Positions 51,976-60,785 of a stretch of DNA of 64,000 bases are shown piece after piece. This stretch comes from Arthrobacter sp. NicSoilB8 (lineage in GTDB: Bacteria; Actinomycetota; Actinomycetes; Actinomycetales; Micrococcaceae): contig NZ_AP024655.1 of the NCBI RefSeq assembly GCF_019977355.1, positions 2,914,001 to 2,978,000 on the forward strand. The letters run 5' to 3'. Each line of letters begins with the position of its first letter. Positions within the stretch are counted from its first letter, which is position 1. The position numbers and the translations under genes were made by a program. The notes under the pieces are model-generated. The model was not told where the DNA came from and made no database searches. It saw only the letters and a program-made list of their open reading frames with translations.

Positions 51976-52773
51976 TTAGAACGGGTTGAGCAGCCGGTCC
52001 ACGAACTGCCGTGTGCGTTCCTCCCGAGGGTCGCGCAGCACGGTGTCCGGGTGGCCGCGTTCGACCACCACGCCGCCGTCCATGAAGATCACTTCGTCGG
52101 CCACCTCGCGGGCGAACGCGAGCTCGTGGGTGACCACCACCATCGTCCAGCCTTCGTCCGCGAGCTCTTTGATGACGGTCAGGACCTCGCCCACCAGCTC
52201 CGGGTCAAGGGCTGACGTCGGCTCGTCGAAGAGCAGCAGCTGCGGGCGGAGGGCCAGCGCACGCACGATGCCCACCCGCTGCTGCTGCCCGCCGGAGAGC
52301 TCGAACGGATAGCTCTTTTCCTTGTCGGCCAGCCCGACGCGGGCCAGCAGTTCCTGGGCATCCTGGACCGCCTCGGCCTTGGGCCGCTTCTGCACCTGGA
52401 CCGGGCCTTCGATCACGTTCTCCAGGACGGTCTTGTGCGGGAAGAGGTTGTAGTGCTGGAACACCATGGCGCTGCGGTCCCGCAGGTCAAACAGCTGCTT
52501 CTTCGCCGCCGTCGTGGAAAAGTCGACTCTCAGTTGCCCCGCGAACTCGGCGACGCCGGCGTCGGGCACTTCGAGGCCGTTCAGGCACCGCAGCACTGTC
52601 GTTTTGCCTGAACCGGACGGCCCGATCAGCGTGACCACTTCGCCGCGGCGGACGTCGAGGTCGATGGATTTGAGTACCTCGTGGTCGCCAAAGGACTTGC
52701 GCAGGCCCCTGACGGTCAGCAGGGCGGCCTCCGGGGCAGCGGCGTCCGGGCCGGGGGTTTCAGTGGGCGACAT
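51976..52773 (-). CDS. Amino acid ABC transporter, ATP-binding protein
   Basis: 265 residues. Walker [11 protein letters not shown]-loop [10 protein letters not shown], signature [15 protein letters not shown], Walker [15 protein letters not shown] and H-loop VVTHELAF are all intact. The insert of ~20 residues before the Q-loop ([16 protein letters not shown]) is typical of polar amino acid importers such as the cystine system TcyN. It overlaps the permease gene by 14 bases. The operon order is binding protein - permease - ATPase, with a single permease, which works as a homodimer. Confidence 0.93.
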   Translation of the reverse strand: MSPTETPGPDAAAPEAALLTVRGLRKSFGDHEVLKSIDLDVRRGEVVTLIGPSGSGKTTVLRCLNGLEVPDAGVAEFAGQLRVDFSTTAAKKQLFDLRDRSAMVFQHYNLFPHKTVLENVIEGPVQVQKRPKAEAVQDAQELLARVGLADKEKSYPFELSGGQQQRVGIVRALALRPQLLLFDEPTSALDPELVGEVLTVIKELADEGWTMVVVTHELAFAREVADEVIFMDGGVVVERGHPDTVLRDPREERTRQFVDRLLNPF

Positions 52774-53425
52774 AGCGGTCCAATCTCTTCTCCAGAGCGG
52801 ATTGTCCGCTGGCGAGGACGAGGCAGATGATCCAGTAGATCACGGCCGCCTCCAAGTACAGCAGCATGAATTCCTGGCTGAAGGCCGCTACCTGCTGCGC
52901 CTGGCGGAACAGTTCGGTGACGAGGATCAGCGACGCCAGGGACGTGTCTTTGACCAGGCTGATGAAGGTGTTGGACAGCGGCGGGACCGAGACCCGCGCA
53001 GCCTGCGGCAGGATGATCCGCACCAGGGTCTGGTGACGTGACATCCCGATGGTGTGGCCGGCCTCCCACTGTCCCTTGGGGACGGACAGGATGGCCGCCC
53101 GGATGACTTCCGCAGCATACCCGCCGACATTGAGGGAGAACGCGATGATTGCGCTGGGCCAGGGGCTGATGGTGATTCCGACTGAAGGCAACCCGTAGAA
53201 AATGACAAACAGCTGGACCAGGAGCGGGGTTCCGCGGATGACGGAGATATAGATCCGGGCGACCGCGGACACCACGCGGTTGCGGCTCAGACGCATGAGG
53301 GCTACCAGCAGGGCCAGCACGAGGCCCAGGCTGAACGACGCCAGCGCCAGCGGGATAGTGCCGGCAATCGCACCCGTGAGGAGAGGTCCCAGCGATGACC
53401 ACACGAGTTCCCAGTTGATGTTCAT
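52760..53425 (-). CDS. Amino acid ABC transporter, permease
   Basis: 221 residues from ATG 53425; ATG 53440 is the alternative, both have poor ribosome sites. Five to six TM helices and the EAA loop [20 protein letters not shown], contact site for the ATPase, are present, as is [16 protein letters not shown] at the HisM/GlnP-family start. Imports a polar amino acid or cystine (TcyM/L-like). It lies between the binding protein and ATPase genes. Confidence 0.92.
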   Translation of the reverse strand: MNINWELVWSSLGPLLTGAIAGTIPLALASFSLGLVLALLVALMRLSRNRVVSAVARIYISVIRGTPLLVQLFVIFYGLPSVGITISPWPSAIIAFSLNVGGYAAEVIRAAILSVPKGQWEAGHTIGMSRHQTLVRIILPQAARVSVPPLSNTFISLVKDTSLASLILVTELFRQAQQVAAFSQEFMLLYLEAAVIYWIICLVLASGQSALEKRLDRYVAH

Positions 53426-53461
53426 GCCCGGACGCGGCATTCCTCGACGACTGCCACAGCG

Positions 53462-54283
53462 CTACTTCGAGACGTCGGCGTCGAAGTACTTCTGGGAAAT
53501 CTTCGTCAGGGTGCCATCGGCCGCGAGCTCGCCGAGGGCCTTGTCGATGGCACCGGTCAGGCTGGTTGATCCCTTGCGCAGGGCGAAAGCGCTCAGTGAC
53601 TTGTCCGTGGTCTCGGCGGCAATCTTGATGCTGTCGTCATGCTGCGTCTTCTGGGAGTCCAGGTACGTCAGCTTGTCATTGATCGTGGCATCGACACGGC
53701 CCTGCTTCAGGAGGGTGATCGCCTGCGCCCACCCCTCCACGGCTTCGACGTTCGCGCCGCTCTGCTGGGCCAGCTTGTACCAGTTGCTCGTCAGCGACTG
53801 CGCCGTGGTTTTGCCCTTCAGGCTGTCGAAGGACGTGATGCTGTTGTTGTCGGCCTTGGTGACGATCACGCCGGTGCTCACCGTGTAGGGAGCGGAGAAG
53901 TCGTACTTCGCCTTACGCTCGTCCGTGATGGAAATCTGGTTGGCCACGACGTCGAACCGCTTGGCGTCGAGGCCGGCAAAGATGGCGTCGAACTGCGTTT
54001 CCTGGAAGGCCGGCTTGACGCCCAGCTTCCCGGCAACGGCGTTGATGATCTCCACGTCATAGCCGGTCAGTTCACCGCTGCCGTTGGCGTGGAATGAGAA
54101 CGGCTTGTACGTGCCTTCCGTGCCGACCTTGAGCACGCCAGCGCTCTTGACGTCGCTGAGGGACGTGTCTGCGCCGGCCGCCGGTGCGGAGCTGGCCGCC
54201 GTGGTGGAGGCAGACCCGCAGCCCGTGAGGGCGAGTCCTGCCGCTGCAATGAGGCCGATAACGGAAAGTCCTGTGCGCTTCAT
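53462..54283 (-). CDS. Amino acid ABC transporter, substrate-binding lipoprotein
   Basis: 273 residues. The signal peptide ends in lipobox LTGC, so Cys is lipid-modified and the protein is anchored outside the membrane. Family 3 binding protein: VGTEGTYKPFSFHANGSGEL (ligand loop), LTGYDVEIINAVAGKLG, FDAIFAGLDAKRFDVVANQI and FALRKGSTSL. The binding-site pattern resembles cystine- or polar-amino-acid-binding proteins (TcyJ/K type); the exact ligand is inferred. First gene of the transporter operon; about 270 bases upstream lies the tRNA-Ala terminator. Confidence 0.93.
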   Translation of the reverse strand: MKRTGLSVIGLIAAAGLALTGCGSASTTAASSAPAAGADTSLSDVKSAGVLKVGTEGTYKPFSFHANGSGELTGYDVEIINAVAGKLGVKPAFQETQFDAIFAGLDAKRFDVVANQISITDERKAKYDFSAPYTVSTGVIVTKADNNSITSFDSLKGKTTAQSLTSNWYKLAQQSGANVEAVEGWAQAITLLKQGRVDATINDKLTYLDSQKTQHDDSIKIAAETTDKSLSAFALRKGSTSLTGAIDKALGELAADGTLTKISQKYFDADVSK

Positions 54284-54516
54284 GATGGTCCTTAGTCGGG
54301 GAGCCGGAAATGGCCTTCCGGCTAAGCCGCATGGCGGCCGTCTCCTAGCGACGATAGCAAGGTCCCGCTCGCTTAGAAGACCTTAAATGACTGTTTGTGA
54401 CGTCCGGTCATGAGACAGTCTTGACGGATGCGCCATTCGAAGCCGGCCGCCGATGCCCCGGGCGCAAAGCGGGCACGCCAGGGCACAGAGTTAAGCCACA
54501 AAGTTAGGGCACAAAA

Positions 54517-54546
54517 AAGGGAACCACCGTCTCCGGTGGTTCCCTT
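54517..54546 (-). terminator. Terminator of tRNA-Ala copy 1
   Basis: Perfect 12-bp stem (54517-54528 with 54535-54546) with a six-base loop, followed on the minus strand by a run of six T. It lies just behind the tRNA. Confidence 0.9.
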
Positions 54547-54552
54547 CGTTGG

Positions 54553-54625
54553 TGGAGCTGAGGGGACTCGAACCCCTGACCCCCTGCATGCCATGCAGGT
54601 GCGCTACCAGCTGCGCCACAGCCCC
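54553..54625 (-). tRNA. tRNA-Ala(GGC), copy 1
   Basis: 73 bases on the minus strand fold as a cloverleaf with anticodon loop ATGGCAT (GGC, Ala) and acceptor pair G3:U70, the alanine identity element. The 3' CCA is encoded (54552-54550). Identical to copy 2 in the body. A terminator follows. Confidence 0.97.
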
Positions 54626-54937
54626 TCATTTGCCGGGAAGTCTCGTCTTCCCTGAAGCAACCTGAATAGCCTAAACCACAATCGCCGCTTCCGCCAATCG
54701 GCGCACCGACCCGTCACATTCACCGCCCCAACACCCCTGCCAGCCGGCGCGGCGTCACACCAGGCACGACAACCGGGAGCGAAAGAAGACACGAAACCCA
54801 GGCACCAATACGGGCACAAAAGTGGGCGCGGAACTCGGCAGGACGCACCTGACACGCCCGGCATTTACACACGTTTTGTCCCATAACCCACGTTTTGTCC
54901 TATAGCCCCGAAACCGGGTGCGAATCCGGGCAGAAAA
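54626..54937. other. Spacer between the two tRNA genes with direct repeat
   Basis: No gene. CACGTTTTGTCC occurs twice (54870 and 54889, 19 bp apart), each followed by a near copy of CATA or TATA. It may be part of the tRNA promoter region or a genomic repeat family. Confidence 0.5.
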
Positions 54938-54969
54938 AATCCGCCGGAATCTTTCGATTCCGGCGGATT
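54938..54969 (-). terminator. Terminator of tRNA-Ala copy 2
   Basis: Perfect 14-bp stem (54938-54951 with 54956-54969), loop TTTC, then T6 on the minus strand. Confidence 0.92.
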
Positions 54970-54975
54970 GTCCGG

Positions 54976-55048
54976 TGGAGCTGAGGGGACTCGAACCCCT
55001 GACCCCCTGCATGCCATGCAGGTGCGCTACCAGCTGCGCCACAGCCCC
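54976..55048 (-). tRNA. tRNA-Ala(GGC), copy 2
   Basis: Identical 73-base body to copy 1, same GGC anticodon and G3:U70 pair. The genome has CCG, not CCA, after the discriminator base, so the CCA tail must be added by the tRNA nucleotidyltransferase. Confidence 0.97.
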
Positions 55049-55212
55049 GAATTTTCGCTGCTCCGATGGCCTCTAATGAGGCGCAAAGTTCCGGTTCTTT
55101 CTCCGGATCTCTCCGAAGCAACTCAAATATCTTAGAACAGCCCTTCCGAAAATTCCAAATCGGGCATATTCGCCGCCGTTTCGCTCCGGCGGGCCGGCCG
55201 GTGCGCGGGCTG

Positions 55213-55614
55213 CTACTCCGCGTCGGTGCTGGCGGTGGCCTTGGCGGAGGCGTCGTCGCCGAGCTGGAGATCGACGACGGGGCAGTCCTTCCAGAGGCGT
55301 TCCAGGGCGTAGAAGACGCGGTCCTCCTCGTGCTGGACGTGGATGACGACGTTCGAGTAGTCCAGCAGGACCCAGCGTCCGCCGGAGCGGCCTTCGCGGC
55401 GCACGGGCTTCTGGTCAAACTTGGCGAGTTCGTCCTCGATGCCGTCCACGATCGCGTTGACCTGGCGTTCGCTCGGGGCCGAGGCGATCAGGAAGACGTC
55501 GGCCAGTGCGAGCCGTTCGCTGACGTCCAGGGCCACGATGTCCTCGGCAAGCTTCTCCGAGGCAGCGCGGGCTGCGTGGCGGGCGGTGGTGATGGATGAA
55601 TCGGTTGCAGTCAT
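55213..55614 (-). CDS. rsfS: Ribosome silencing factor RsfS
   Basis: 133 residues from ATG 55614 with AAGGAG upstream. Conserved blocks: AEDIVALDVSERLALADVFL, IASAPSERQVNAIVDGIEDE, REGRSGGRWVLLDYSNVVIH and VQHEEDRVFYALERLW. It binds ribosomal protein L14 and stops the large subunit joining the small one when nutrients are low. It lies downstream of nadD in the common actinobacterial order nadD - (unknown) - rsfS. Confidence 0.95.
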   Translation of the reverse strand: MTATDSSITTARHAARAASEKLAEDIVALDVSERLALADVFLIASAPSERQVNAIVDGIEDELAKFDQKPVRREGRSGGRWVLLDYSNVVIHVQHEEDRVFYALERLWKDCPVVDLQLGDDASAKATASTDAE

Positions 55615-55623
55615 GGGACTCCT

Positions 55624-55670
55624 TGTTGTGATGAAAATCTGTTGTGATGAAAATTTCCTGCGATGAAACT
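55624..55670 (-). repeat. 16-bp imperfect tandem repeat in the rsfS leader
   Basis: Units TGTTGTGATGAAAATn at 55624 and 55640 and a weaker third. The ribosome site of rsfS lies at its edge, so unit number would change the leader length. Confidence 0.7.
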
Positions 55671-55796
55671 GTGTGGTCAATACCTGACGTGGGAATCCTG
55701 CACGGGGCTGGCGCTTCGGCGAGGACTGCCTCTGACAGCGGAGCCCGGTAGCCGGGGGACGTTCCGCTGCTGCGTGCACGGCTGGCAGCCCCAGTC

Positions 55797-57065
55797 CTAG
55801 CGGGCCAGCCCGGTGACGATCAATGTGATGCCGGCGATGAGGGCCACGATCCCCAGGGCCAGGACGCCGAGCTGCAGCATGCGCAGGCGCCGCGCCCGGC
55901 CCAGGCCGGCCGTAGCCGCATCCAGGGGATCGAGCCCGTAGGCCGAATTCGCGGCCACCGGTTCTCCGCCCACGAAGTTCTCGTCGGCCTCCCCCGCGGA
56001 AATCGCCGCAGCGCTTACCGGACGTGCCGTTTCGGCCTTGGCGGCTGCTTCGGCCCGGGCCAGGACACCGGCCCGCCCGGCGGCAGGGCCCGCAGTCCCT
56101 TTGCGGGTCAGCCCGGGGCGCCGCAGTCCGGGTTTCCGTGGCGCGTCCACCCGGGGACCCGGGTTGGTCACGACCGGAACGTACGACGTGGCAGGGCGCT
56201 TCATGACGGGCCGCTCCACGCCGGGAACCTTCTCAAATTCCAGGGGTGTCACCATGGCCAGGTTGTTGGCCGTGGCAGGATCGTTGCGCGGCGCCGCCGG
56301 CTGGCTGTTCTGTTCTGCGAGCTTCTGCTTGGCGGCGGCGCGACGGTTCAGGATCGCGGCGCGCTCGGCCAGGGCGATCTGCTCGGCCAGCACGGCCGGA
56401 TCGACGGCGTCGGGATCCGTGGCTGAGATGTGCTCCATCTTGGCCACTTGGTTCTTGGCCTGCTCCGCGAGGAGTTCGCGGGCGGCCAGTGCCTGTTCCA
56501 CGGTCATGCCCGCGGGTGCCTTGCCGCCGGGCACGACGCCGTCCGCCGCGGGAGCCATGGGGGCCCGGGGGCCGGAGTCAGTCGGGGCGGCGTTCCTCTG
56601 TGCCGTGTCCTTTTGTGCCGCGTCCTTTTGTGCCGTGTCCTTTTGTGCCGCGTTCGCGGCTGCATCCTTCCCGGCTGCATCTTTCCGGGCCGGGGGAACC
56701 ACCGGGTTGGCCCGGGTCCGGGGCGAGGCCGGAACAATCGTGTTGGCCTGGGTGGCGGGGGCGGTCTCGGTCGCGAGTTGCAGAAGCCGCAGCTGGCGCC
56801 GGGTGGGCGGCCCTCCCCCTGCCAGATGGCCTTCCTTCTCAGCCAGTTCCTTGATGGTGCGCAACGCGGCACGGTCCCGTGCCCGGACCTGCGAGGACCG
56901 CTCCGCGCCGCCAGGGACAGAGTCCACGGGAGCATCGGCCACCCGACGGTTCCGGCCGGTGATTTCGGCCTCGGTCGGCTCGCCCGGTCCGGCAGTATCC
57001 AGGCGTTCATCTCTGGCCTGCCGCAGTTCGCGGCGGCTGCGGATGGGAGGCTGTTCCTGACTCAT
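55797..57065 (-). CDS. Unknown 422-aa protein with C-terminal membrane helix
   Basis: 422 residues. The body is hydrophilic and low complexity, rich in Ala, Lys, Asp and Gln, with a 5-residue repeat (KDTAQ, KDAAQ) about 135-160. A single TM helix (residues ~398-420, LQLGVLALGIVALIAGITLIVTG) lies at the very end, so most of it faces the cytosol. Two helical segments (GMTVEQALAARELLAEQAKN and PAVLAEQIALAERAAILNRR) may be coiled coil. I recognise no family; the position between nadD and rsfS is conserved in relatives I know only in outline. Confidence 0.75.
   Translation of the reverse strand: MSQEQPPIRSRRELRQARDERLDTAGPGEPTEAEITGRNRRVADAPVDSVPGGAERSSQVRARDRAALRTIKELAEKEGHLAGGGPPTRRQLRLLQLATETAPATQANTIVPASPRTRANPVVPPARKDAAGKDAAANAAQKDTAQKDAAQKDTAQRNAAPTDSGPRAPMAPAADGVVPGGKAPAGMTVEQALAARELLAEQAKNQVAKMEHISATDPDAVDPAVLAEQIALAERAAILNRRAAAKQKLAEQNSQPAAPRNDPATANNLAMVTPLEFEKVPGVERPVMKRPATSYVPVVTNPGPRVDAPRKPGLRRPGLTRKGTAGPAAGRAGVLARAEAAAKAETARPVSAAAISAGEADENFVGGEPVAANSAYGLDPLDAATAGLGRARRLRMLQLGVLALGIVALIAGITLIVTGLAR
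56599..56658 (-). repeat. 15-bp tandem repeat, four copies
   Basis: TGTGCCGYGTCCTTT (Y = C or T) repeats four times, exactly 15 bp apart, the last copy partly decayed. In frame; it encodes the KDTAQ/KDAAQ repeat. Confidence 0.9.
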
Positions 57066-57072
57066 GGCAAAC

Positions 57073-57828
57073 TCATTCAGTGCTGGCTGGTTGGGTTATC
57101 TCAAGGGCTGGATCGTGCTGTGCTGGATCGTGCTGTGCTGGATCGCCCTGCACGGGGTCAACCCCTGCCCCGCCGTTGCGGGCGCGATGGGCCTCAGCGT
57201 GTCCGGCATCGAGGCGGACCGCATCGTGACGCGTGTGGTACAGGCCGTACTTTGCGATGTACTGGACCACTCCGTCCGGAACGAGGTACCAGACCGGGTT
57301 GCCTTCGGCCACCCGCGTGCGGCAGTCCGTGGAGGAAATAGCCATGGCCGGGACCTCCAGGAGGCTGACGTCCTTGCGGCCCATGCCGTCCAGAACGTGG
57401 CCCGGCCGGGTGACCCCCACAAAGTGGGCGAGGGACCAGAGTTCATCGATGTCTTTCCAGGACAGAATCTGGGCCAGGGCGTCCGCGCCGGTGATGAAGA
57501 AGAGATCGGCATCCGGGCGCAGGGTCCTGAGGTCGCGCAGGGTGTCAATCGTGTAGGTCGGCCCCGGACGGTCCACGTCCACCCTGCTCACGGTGAAGCG
57601 GGGATTCGAAGCCGTGGCGATGACTGTCATGAGGTACCGGTGCTCGGCCTCACTGACCTTCTTGGCCATCTTCTGCCAGGGCTGGCCGGTGGGGACGAAC
57701 ACGACCTCGTCGAGCTCGAACTTCGCCGCGACCTCGCTGGCCGCGACAAGGTGTCCGTGATGGATCGGATCGAACGTGCCGCCCATCACACCCAGACGCA
57801 GGCGGCGCTGGGCGCCGCGCTGCCTCAT
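57073..57828 (-). CDS. nadD: Nicotinate-nucleotide adenylyltransferase
   Basis: 251 residues. Nucleotidyltransferase fold: [16 protein letters not shown] (HxGH), [21 protein letters not shown] and [14 protein letters not shown] (SSTxxR-type end motif). It makes deamido-NAD from nicotinate mononucleotide and ATP. The last ~40 residues are repeat-born (DPAQH units) and not part of the fold. The unknown TM protein follows after 7 bases. Confidence 0.96.
   Translation of the reverse strand: MRQRGAQRRLRLGVMGGTFDPIHHGHLVAASEVAAKFELDEVVFVPTGQPWQKMAKKVSEAEHRYLMTVIATASNPRFTVSRVDVDRPGPTYTIDTLRDLRTLRPDADLFFITGADALAQILSWKDIDELWSLAHFVGVTRPGHVLDGMGRKDVSLLEVPAMAISSTDCRTRVAEGNPVWYLVPDGVVQYIAKYGLYHTRHDAVRLDAGHAEAHRARNGGAGVDPVQGDPAQHDPAQHDPALEITQPASTE
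57107..57151 (-). repeat. 15-bp tandem repeat in nadD tail
   Basis: GCTGGATCGTGCTGT twice perfectly and once in decayed form, exactly 15 bp apart. It encodes the DPAQH repeat at the NadD C-terminus. Confidence 0.9.
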
Positions 57829-57841
57829 GGTGGCGGAAATA

Positions 57842-58081
57842 TTAGTGACCTTGGCCGTGATCGTGCTTGTTCGGGTGCTGGCGGTGCGGGTCCGAGTGCT
57901 CCTCGACGGCCACGTGGCGCCTGCCCAGGTTGGAGTAGGACAGCGTGATCAACAGCAGCACGACCAGGATCGCGAACATGGTGCCGCCAATGACAAACGG
58001 CGGTGCAATGAGCGGCGCGAGTTCCTCGTGGCCTGATTCGCCAACGGCGGCGACGAAAGTGGCGATCTGCTGCGACAGCAT
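57842..58081 (-). CDS. Small single-TM protein with His-rich tail
   Basis: 79 residues from ATG 58081 with AGGGGAGAAC upstream (good site); ATG 58102 is less likely. One TM helix ([18 protein letters not shown]) and a His-rich C-terminus ([20 protein letters not shown]). The tail could bind metal, but this is only composition. Lies between proA and nadD on the same strand. Confidence 0.75.
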   Translation of the reverse strand: MLSQQIATFVAAVGESGHEELAPLIAPPFVIGGTMFAILVVLLLITLSYSNLGRRHVAVEEHSDPHRQHPNKHDHGQGH

Positions 58082-58110
58082 GTTCTCCCCTAATGAGTTC
58101 AAAATTTAAC

Positions 58111-58132
58111 AACGGCGGAGGTGTCCGCCGTT
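58111..58132 (-). terminator. Terminator behind proA
   Basis: Perfect 9-bp stem (58111-58119 with 58124-58132), loop GGTG, followed on the minus strand by GTTAAATTTTG. Confidence 0.7.
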
Positions 58133-58161
58133 CCGGTCTTCCGTTCCATGTTACAGCGTTG

Positions 58162-59556
58162 CTAGCCCCGGATCTGGCCCTCGCCCTGCACGATCCACTT
58201 GGTGGTGGTCAGCTCCGTCAGTCCCATGGGGCCCCGGGCATGAAGTTTCTGGGTGGAAATCCCCACTTCGGCGCCCAGGCCGAGCTCGCCGCCGTCGGTG
58301 AAGCGCGTGGAGGCGTTCACGATCACGGCTGCCGAGTCGATTTCCGCGATGAAGCGTTCGGCGTTGGCGAGGTCATTGGTCAGGATCGCCTCGGTGTGGC
58401 CGGTCGACCACTTCCGGATGTGCCTGACGGCCTCGTCCAGGCTGTCCACCATGGCCACGGCCAGGTCCAGATCCATGTATTCGGTGGCCCAGTCCTCGTC
58501 CGTGGCCGGCACGGTTTCGATCGACGCCGGCAGTGCGGCGCGGACGCGCTGGTCAACGTGCAGCCTGACCCCGGCGGCCCGCAGGGCGGCGGCGACGGCG
58601 GGCAGGACGGTGGACTTCGAGTGCACCAGCAGCGTCTCCACTGTGTTGCACACGCTGGGCCGCTGGGTCTTGGCGTTGAGGAGGATGTCGACGGACATTT
58701 CCTCGCCGGCTGAGGCATCCAGGAAGATGTGGACGTTGCCCTCGCCGGTCTCGATGACCGGTACGGAGGAGTTCGTCACGACGGTCTGGATGAGCTCGCG
58801 GCCGCCGCGGGGAATGAGCACGTCCACGCGGCCGCGTGCCCGCATGAGGGCGTTGGCGCCGTCGCGGCCGAACTGGTCCACGGACTGGACGGCGTCGGCG
58901 GGCAGCCCCACCGATTCCAGCGCATCCCGGAGGATCGTGACGAGAGCGGCGTTCGTGGCGGCGGCTGCGGATCCGCCGCGCAGGATCACGGCGTTTCCGC
59001 TCTTGAGGGCCAGTCCGGCGATGTCGACCGTGACATTGGGGCGGGCCTCATAGATCGCAGCAATCACGCCCATGGGCACGTTGACCTGGCGGAGGCGAAG
59101 CCCGTTGGGGAGCGTCTGGCCCCGCACCACGTTTCCGACCGGGTCGGGCAGGGTAGCGAGGTTTTCCAGTGCCGCGGCGAGGGCCGTGATGCGTTGCTCG
59201 GTCAGGGTCAGGCGGTCCAGCAGGGCGGCACCGGTGCCGCTGGACCGGCCGGCCGCAACATCCTTGGCGTTGGCGGCAAGGATGTGGTTCTTGTGTTCCA
59301 GGAGCGCCTTGCCGATGGCGCGCAGGCCCCGGTCCTTCCAGGCCCGGTTGGCGTGCGCCATCTTGCGGGCCGCGTGACGGGAGCGGTCGGCGATCGCGTG
59401 AACTGCAGTTTCGACGTCCGCCGGAGTGGCCGGTGCCCCCGCGGGTGCAGGATCCGGTGCGGCGCCGAAGCCCTCGGCGGGCACGGGAGTGCCGGCCGGG
59501 ACGTTAACGGCGGGCTCGGCAGCGGGCGCGGAAGCGGAAGTCAGGGCCTCAGTCAT
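58162..59556 (-). CDS. proA: Gamma-glutamyl phosphate reductase
   Basis: 464 residues with an N-terminal extension of ~45 (Ala/Pro-rich) before AVHAIADRSRHAARKMAH. Aldehyde-dehydrogenase-like fold: LGVIAAIYEARPNVTVD-type segment (VPMGVIAAIYEARPNVTVDI), ILRGGSAA, PSVCNTVETLLVH (catalytic Cys) and ASTRFTDGGELGLGAEVGIS. It makes glutamate-5-semialdehyde for proline. Directly downstream of proB. Confidence 0.96.
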   Translation of the reverse strand: MTEALTSASAPAAEPAVNVPAGTPVPAEGFGAAPDPAPAGAPATPADVETAVHAIADRSRHAARKMAHANRAWKDRGLRAIGKALLEHKNHILAANAKDVAAGRSSGTGAALLDRLTLTEQRITALAAALENLATLPDPVGNVVRGQTLPNGLRLRQVNVPMGVIAAIYEARPNVTVDIAGLALKSGNAVILRGGSAAAATNAALVTILRDALESVGLPADAVQSVDQFGRDGANALMRARGRVDVLIPRGGRELIQTVVTNSSVPVIETGEGNVHIFLDASAGEEMSVDILLNAKTQRPSVCNTVETLLVHSKSTVLPAVAAALRAAGVRLHVDQRVRAALPASIETVPATDEDWATEYMDLDLAVAMVDSLDEAVRHIRKWSTGHTEAILTNDLANAERFIAEIDSAAVIVNASTRFTDGGELGLGAEVGISTQKLHARGPMGLTELTTTKWIVQGEGQIRG

Positions 59557-59582
59557 GCTTCCAGTTTAGGCGAGCAGGGGAC

Positions 59583-60785
59583 CTAGACCAGCACCAGATC
59601 GTCAACATGAACAACTTCGCGGTCATAACCGCGGCCCAGCGACTTGCCCAGCTCCCGGGTGGAGCGGCCCAGCATTTGGGGCAGCTCGGCGGCCGAGTAG
59701 TTCACTAGTCCCCGCGCAATCACGGTGTTATCGGTGGAAACCATCTCCACGGCGTCGCCGGCCTCGAAGTTGCCCTTGACCGCGGCGATCCCGGCCGGCA
59801 ACAGCGAGGTGTGGCGGTCGCGGACGGCCCTGACCGCGCCGTCGTCGAGCACCAAGGTGCCCTGTACCGACGCCAGGTGCGCCAGCCACAGGAGCCGGAT
59901 GGGCTTGCGGGCGCCGTTGACCGAGAACCACGTTCCCACGTCCTCCCCCGCCAGCGCCGCTGCCGCATTGGGCGTGGACGTCACGAGGGCGTGGATGCCG
60001 GAACCCGCGGCGATGCCGGCGGCCTCGACCTTGGTGGCCATGCCGCCCGTGCCCACACCGGCCTTGCCGGCGCTGCCGATCGAGACGCCGTCGAGGTCGT
60101 GGGGGCCGGAGACGTGCGGAATCCGCTTGGCGCCGTGCGACGGCGGCCCATCGTACAGGGAGTCGACGTCGGACAGCAGGACCAGCGCGTCGGCGCGGAC
60201 CAGGTGGGCCACGAGGGCGGCGAGGCGGTCGTTGTCGCCAAAGCGGATCTCGTGCGTGGCCACGGTGTCGTTTTCGTTGACCACCGGGACGACGCCGAGG
60301 TTCAGCAGCCGGTCCAGGGCGCGGAAGGCGTTGGTGTGCTGGCTGCGCCGCATGAAGTCATCCGCGGTCAGCAGCACCTGGCTGACGGTGACGCCGTGCG
60401 CGCCGAACGCGTGGGTGTACCGGGCCATCAGCAGGCCCTGGCCCACGCTGGCAGCCGCCTGCTGGGTGGCGAGGTCGCGGGGGCGCTTCTCGAGTCCCAG
60501 CGGGGCGAGGCCGGCGGCGATCGCGCCGGAGGACACCAGGATGATTTCCGTGCCGGCGTTGCGCTTGTGTGCCAGGGCGTCGGCGAGGTTTGTCAGGGCC
60601 TCTTCCGAAATCCCGCCCTTGATGGACGTCAGTGAGGACGAGCCCACCTTGACGACGATCCGGCGGGCTCCGGACAGCGCGGAGCGGTCAGGGGCCTTGA
60701 GGGCTTCGGCGTTGACGTTTTGAGCACTGATGTTGTGGGGCCTGAGCGGCTGCGACCGGTGCTCGACGACGGTCTTACTCGTCAT
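59583..60785 (-). CDS. proB: Glutamate 5-kinase
   Basis: 400 residues from ATG 60785, which overlaps the obgE stop by 11 bases, so it is coupled to obgE. Kinase part: [44 protein letters not shown] and [13 protein letters not shown]-terminal PUA domain ([20 protein letters not shown] to the end). It phosphorylates glutamate, the first step to proline, and is normally inhibited by proline. Followed by proA. Confidence 0.96.
   Translation of the reverse strand: MTSKTVVEHRSQPLRPHNISAQNVNAEALKAPDRSALSGARRIVVKVGSSSLTSIKGGISEEALTNLADALAHKRNAGTEIILVSSGAIAAGLAPLGLEKRPRDLATQQAAASVGQGLLMARYTHAFGAHGVTVSQVLLTADDFMRRSQHTNAFRALDRLLNLGVVPVVNENDTVATHEIRFGDNDRLAALVAHLVRADALVLLSDVDSLYDGPPSHGAKRIPHVSGPHDLDGVSIGSAGKAGVGTGGMATKVEAAGIAAGSGIHALVTSTPNAAAALAGEDVGTWFSVNGARKPIRLLWLAHLASVQGTLVLDDGAVRAVRDRHTSLLPAGIAAVKGNFEAGDAVEMVSTDNTVIARGLVNYSAAELPQMLGRSTRELGKSLGRGYDREVVHVDDLVLV

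Noticed and set aside
54553..54625. tRNA-Gly(GCC) reading of the anticodon
   Set aside because: GCC appears only when the plus strand is read; the tRNA is on the minus strand with GGC and the alanine G3:U70 pair.
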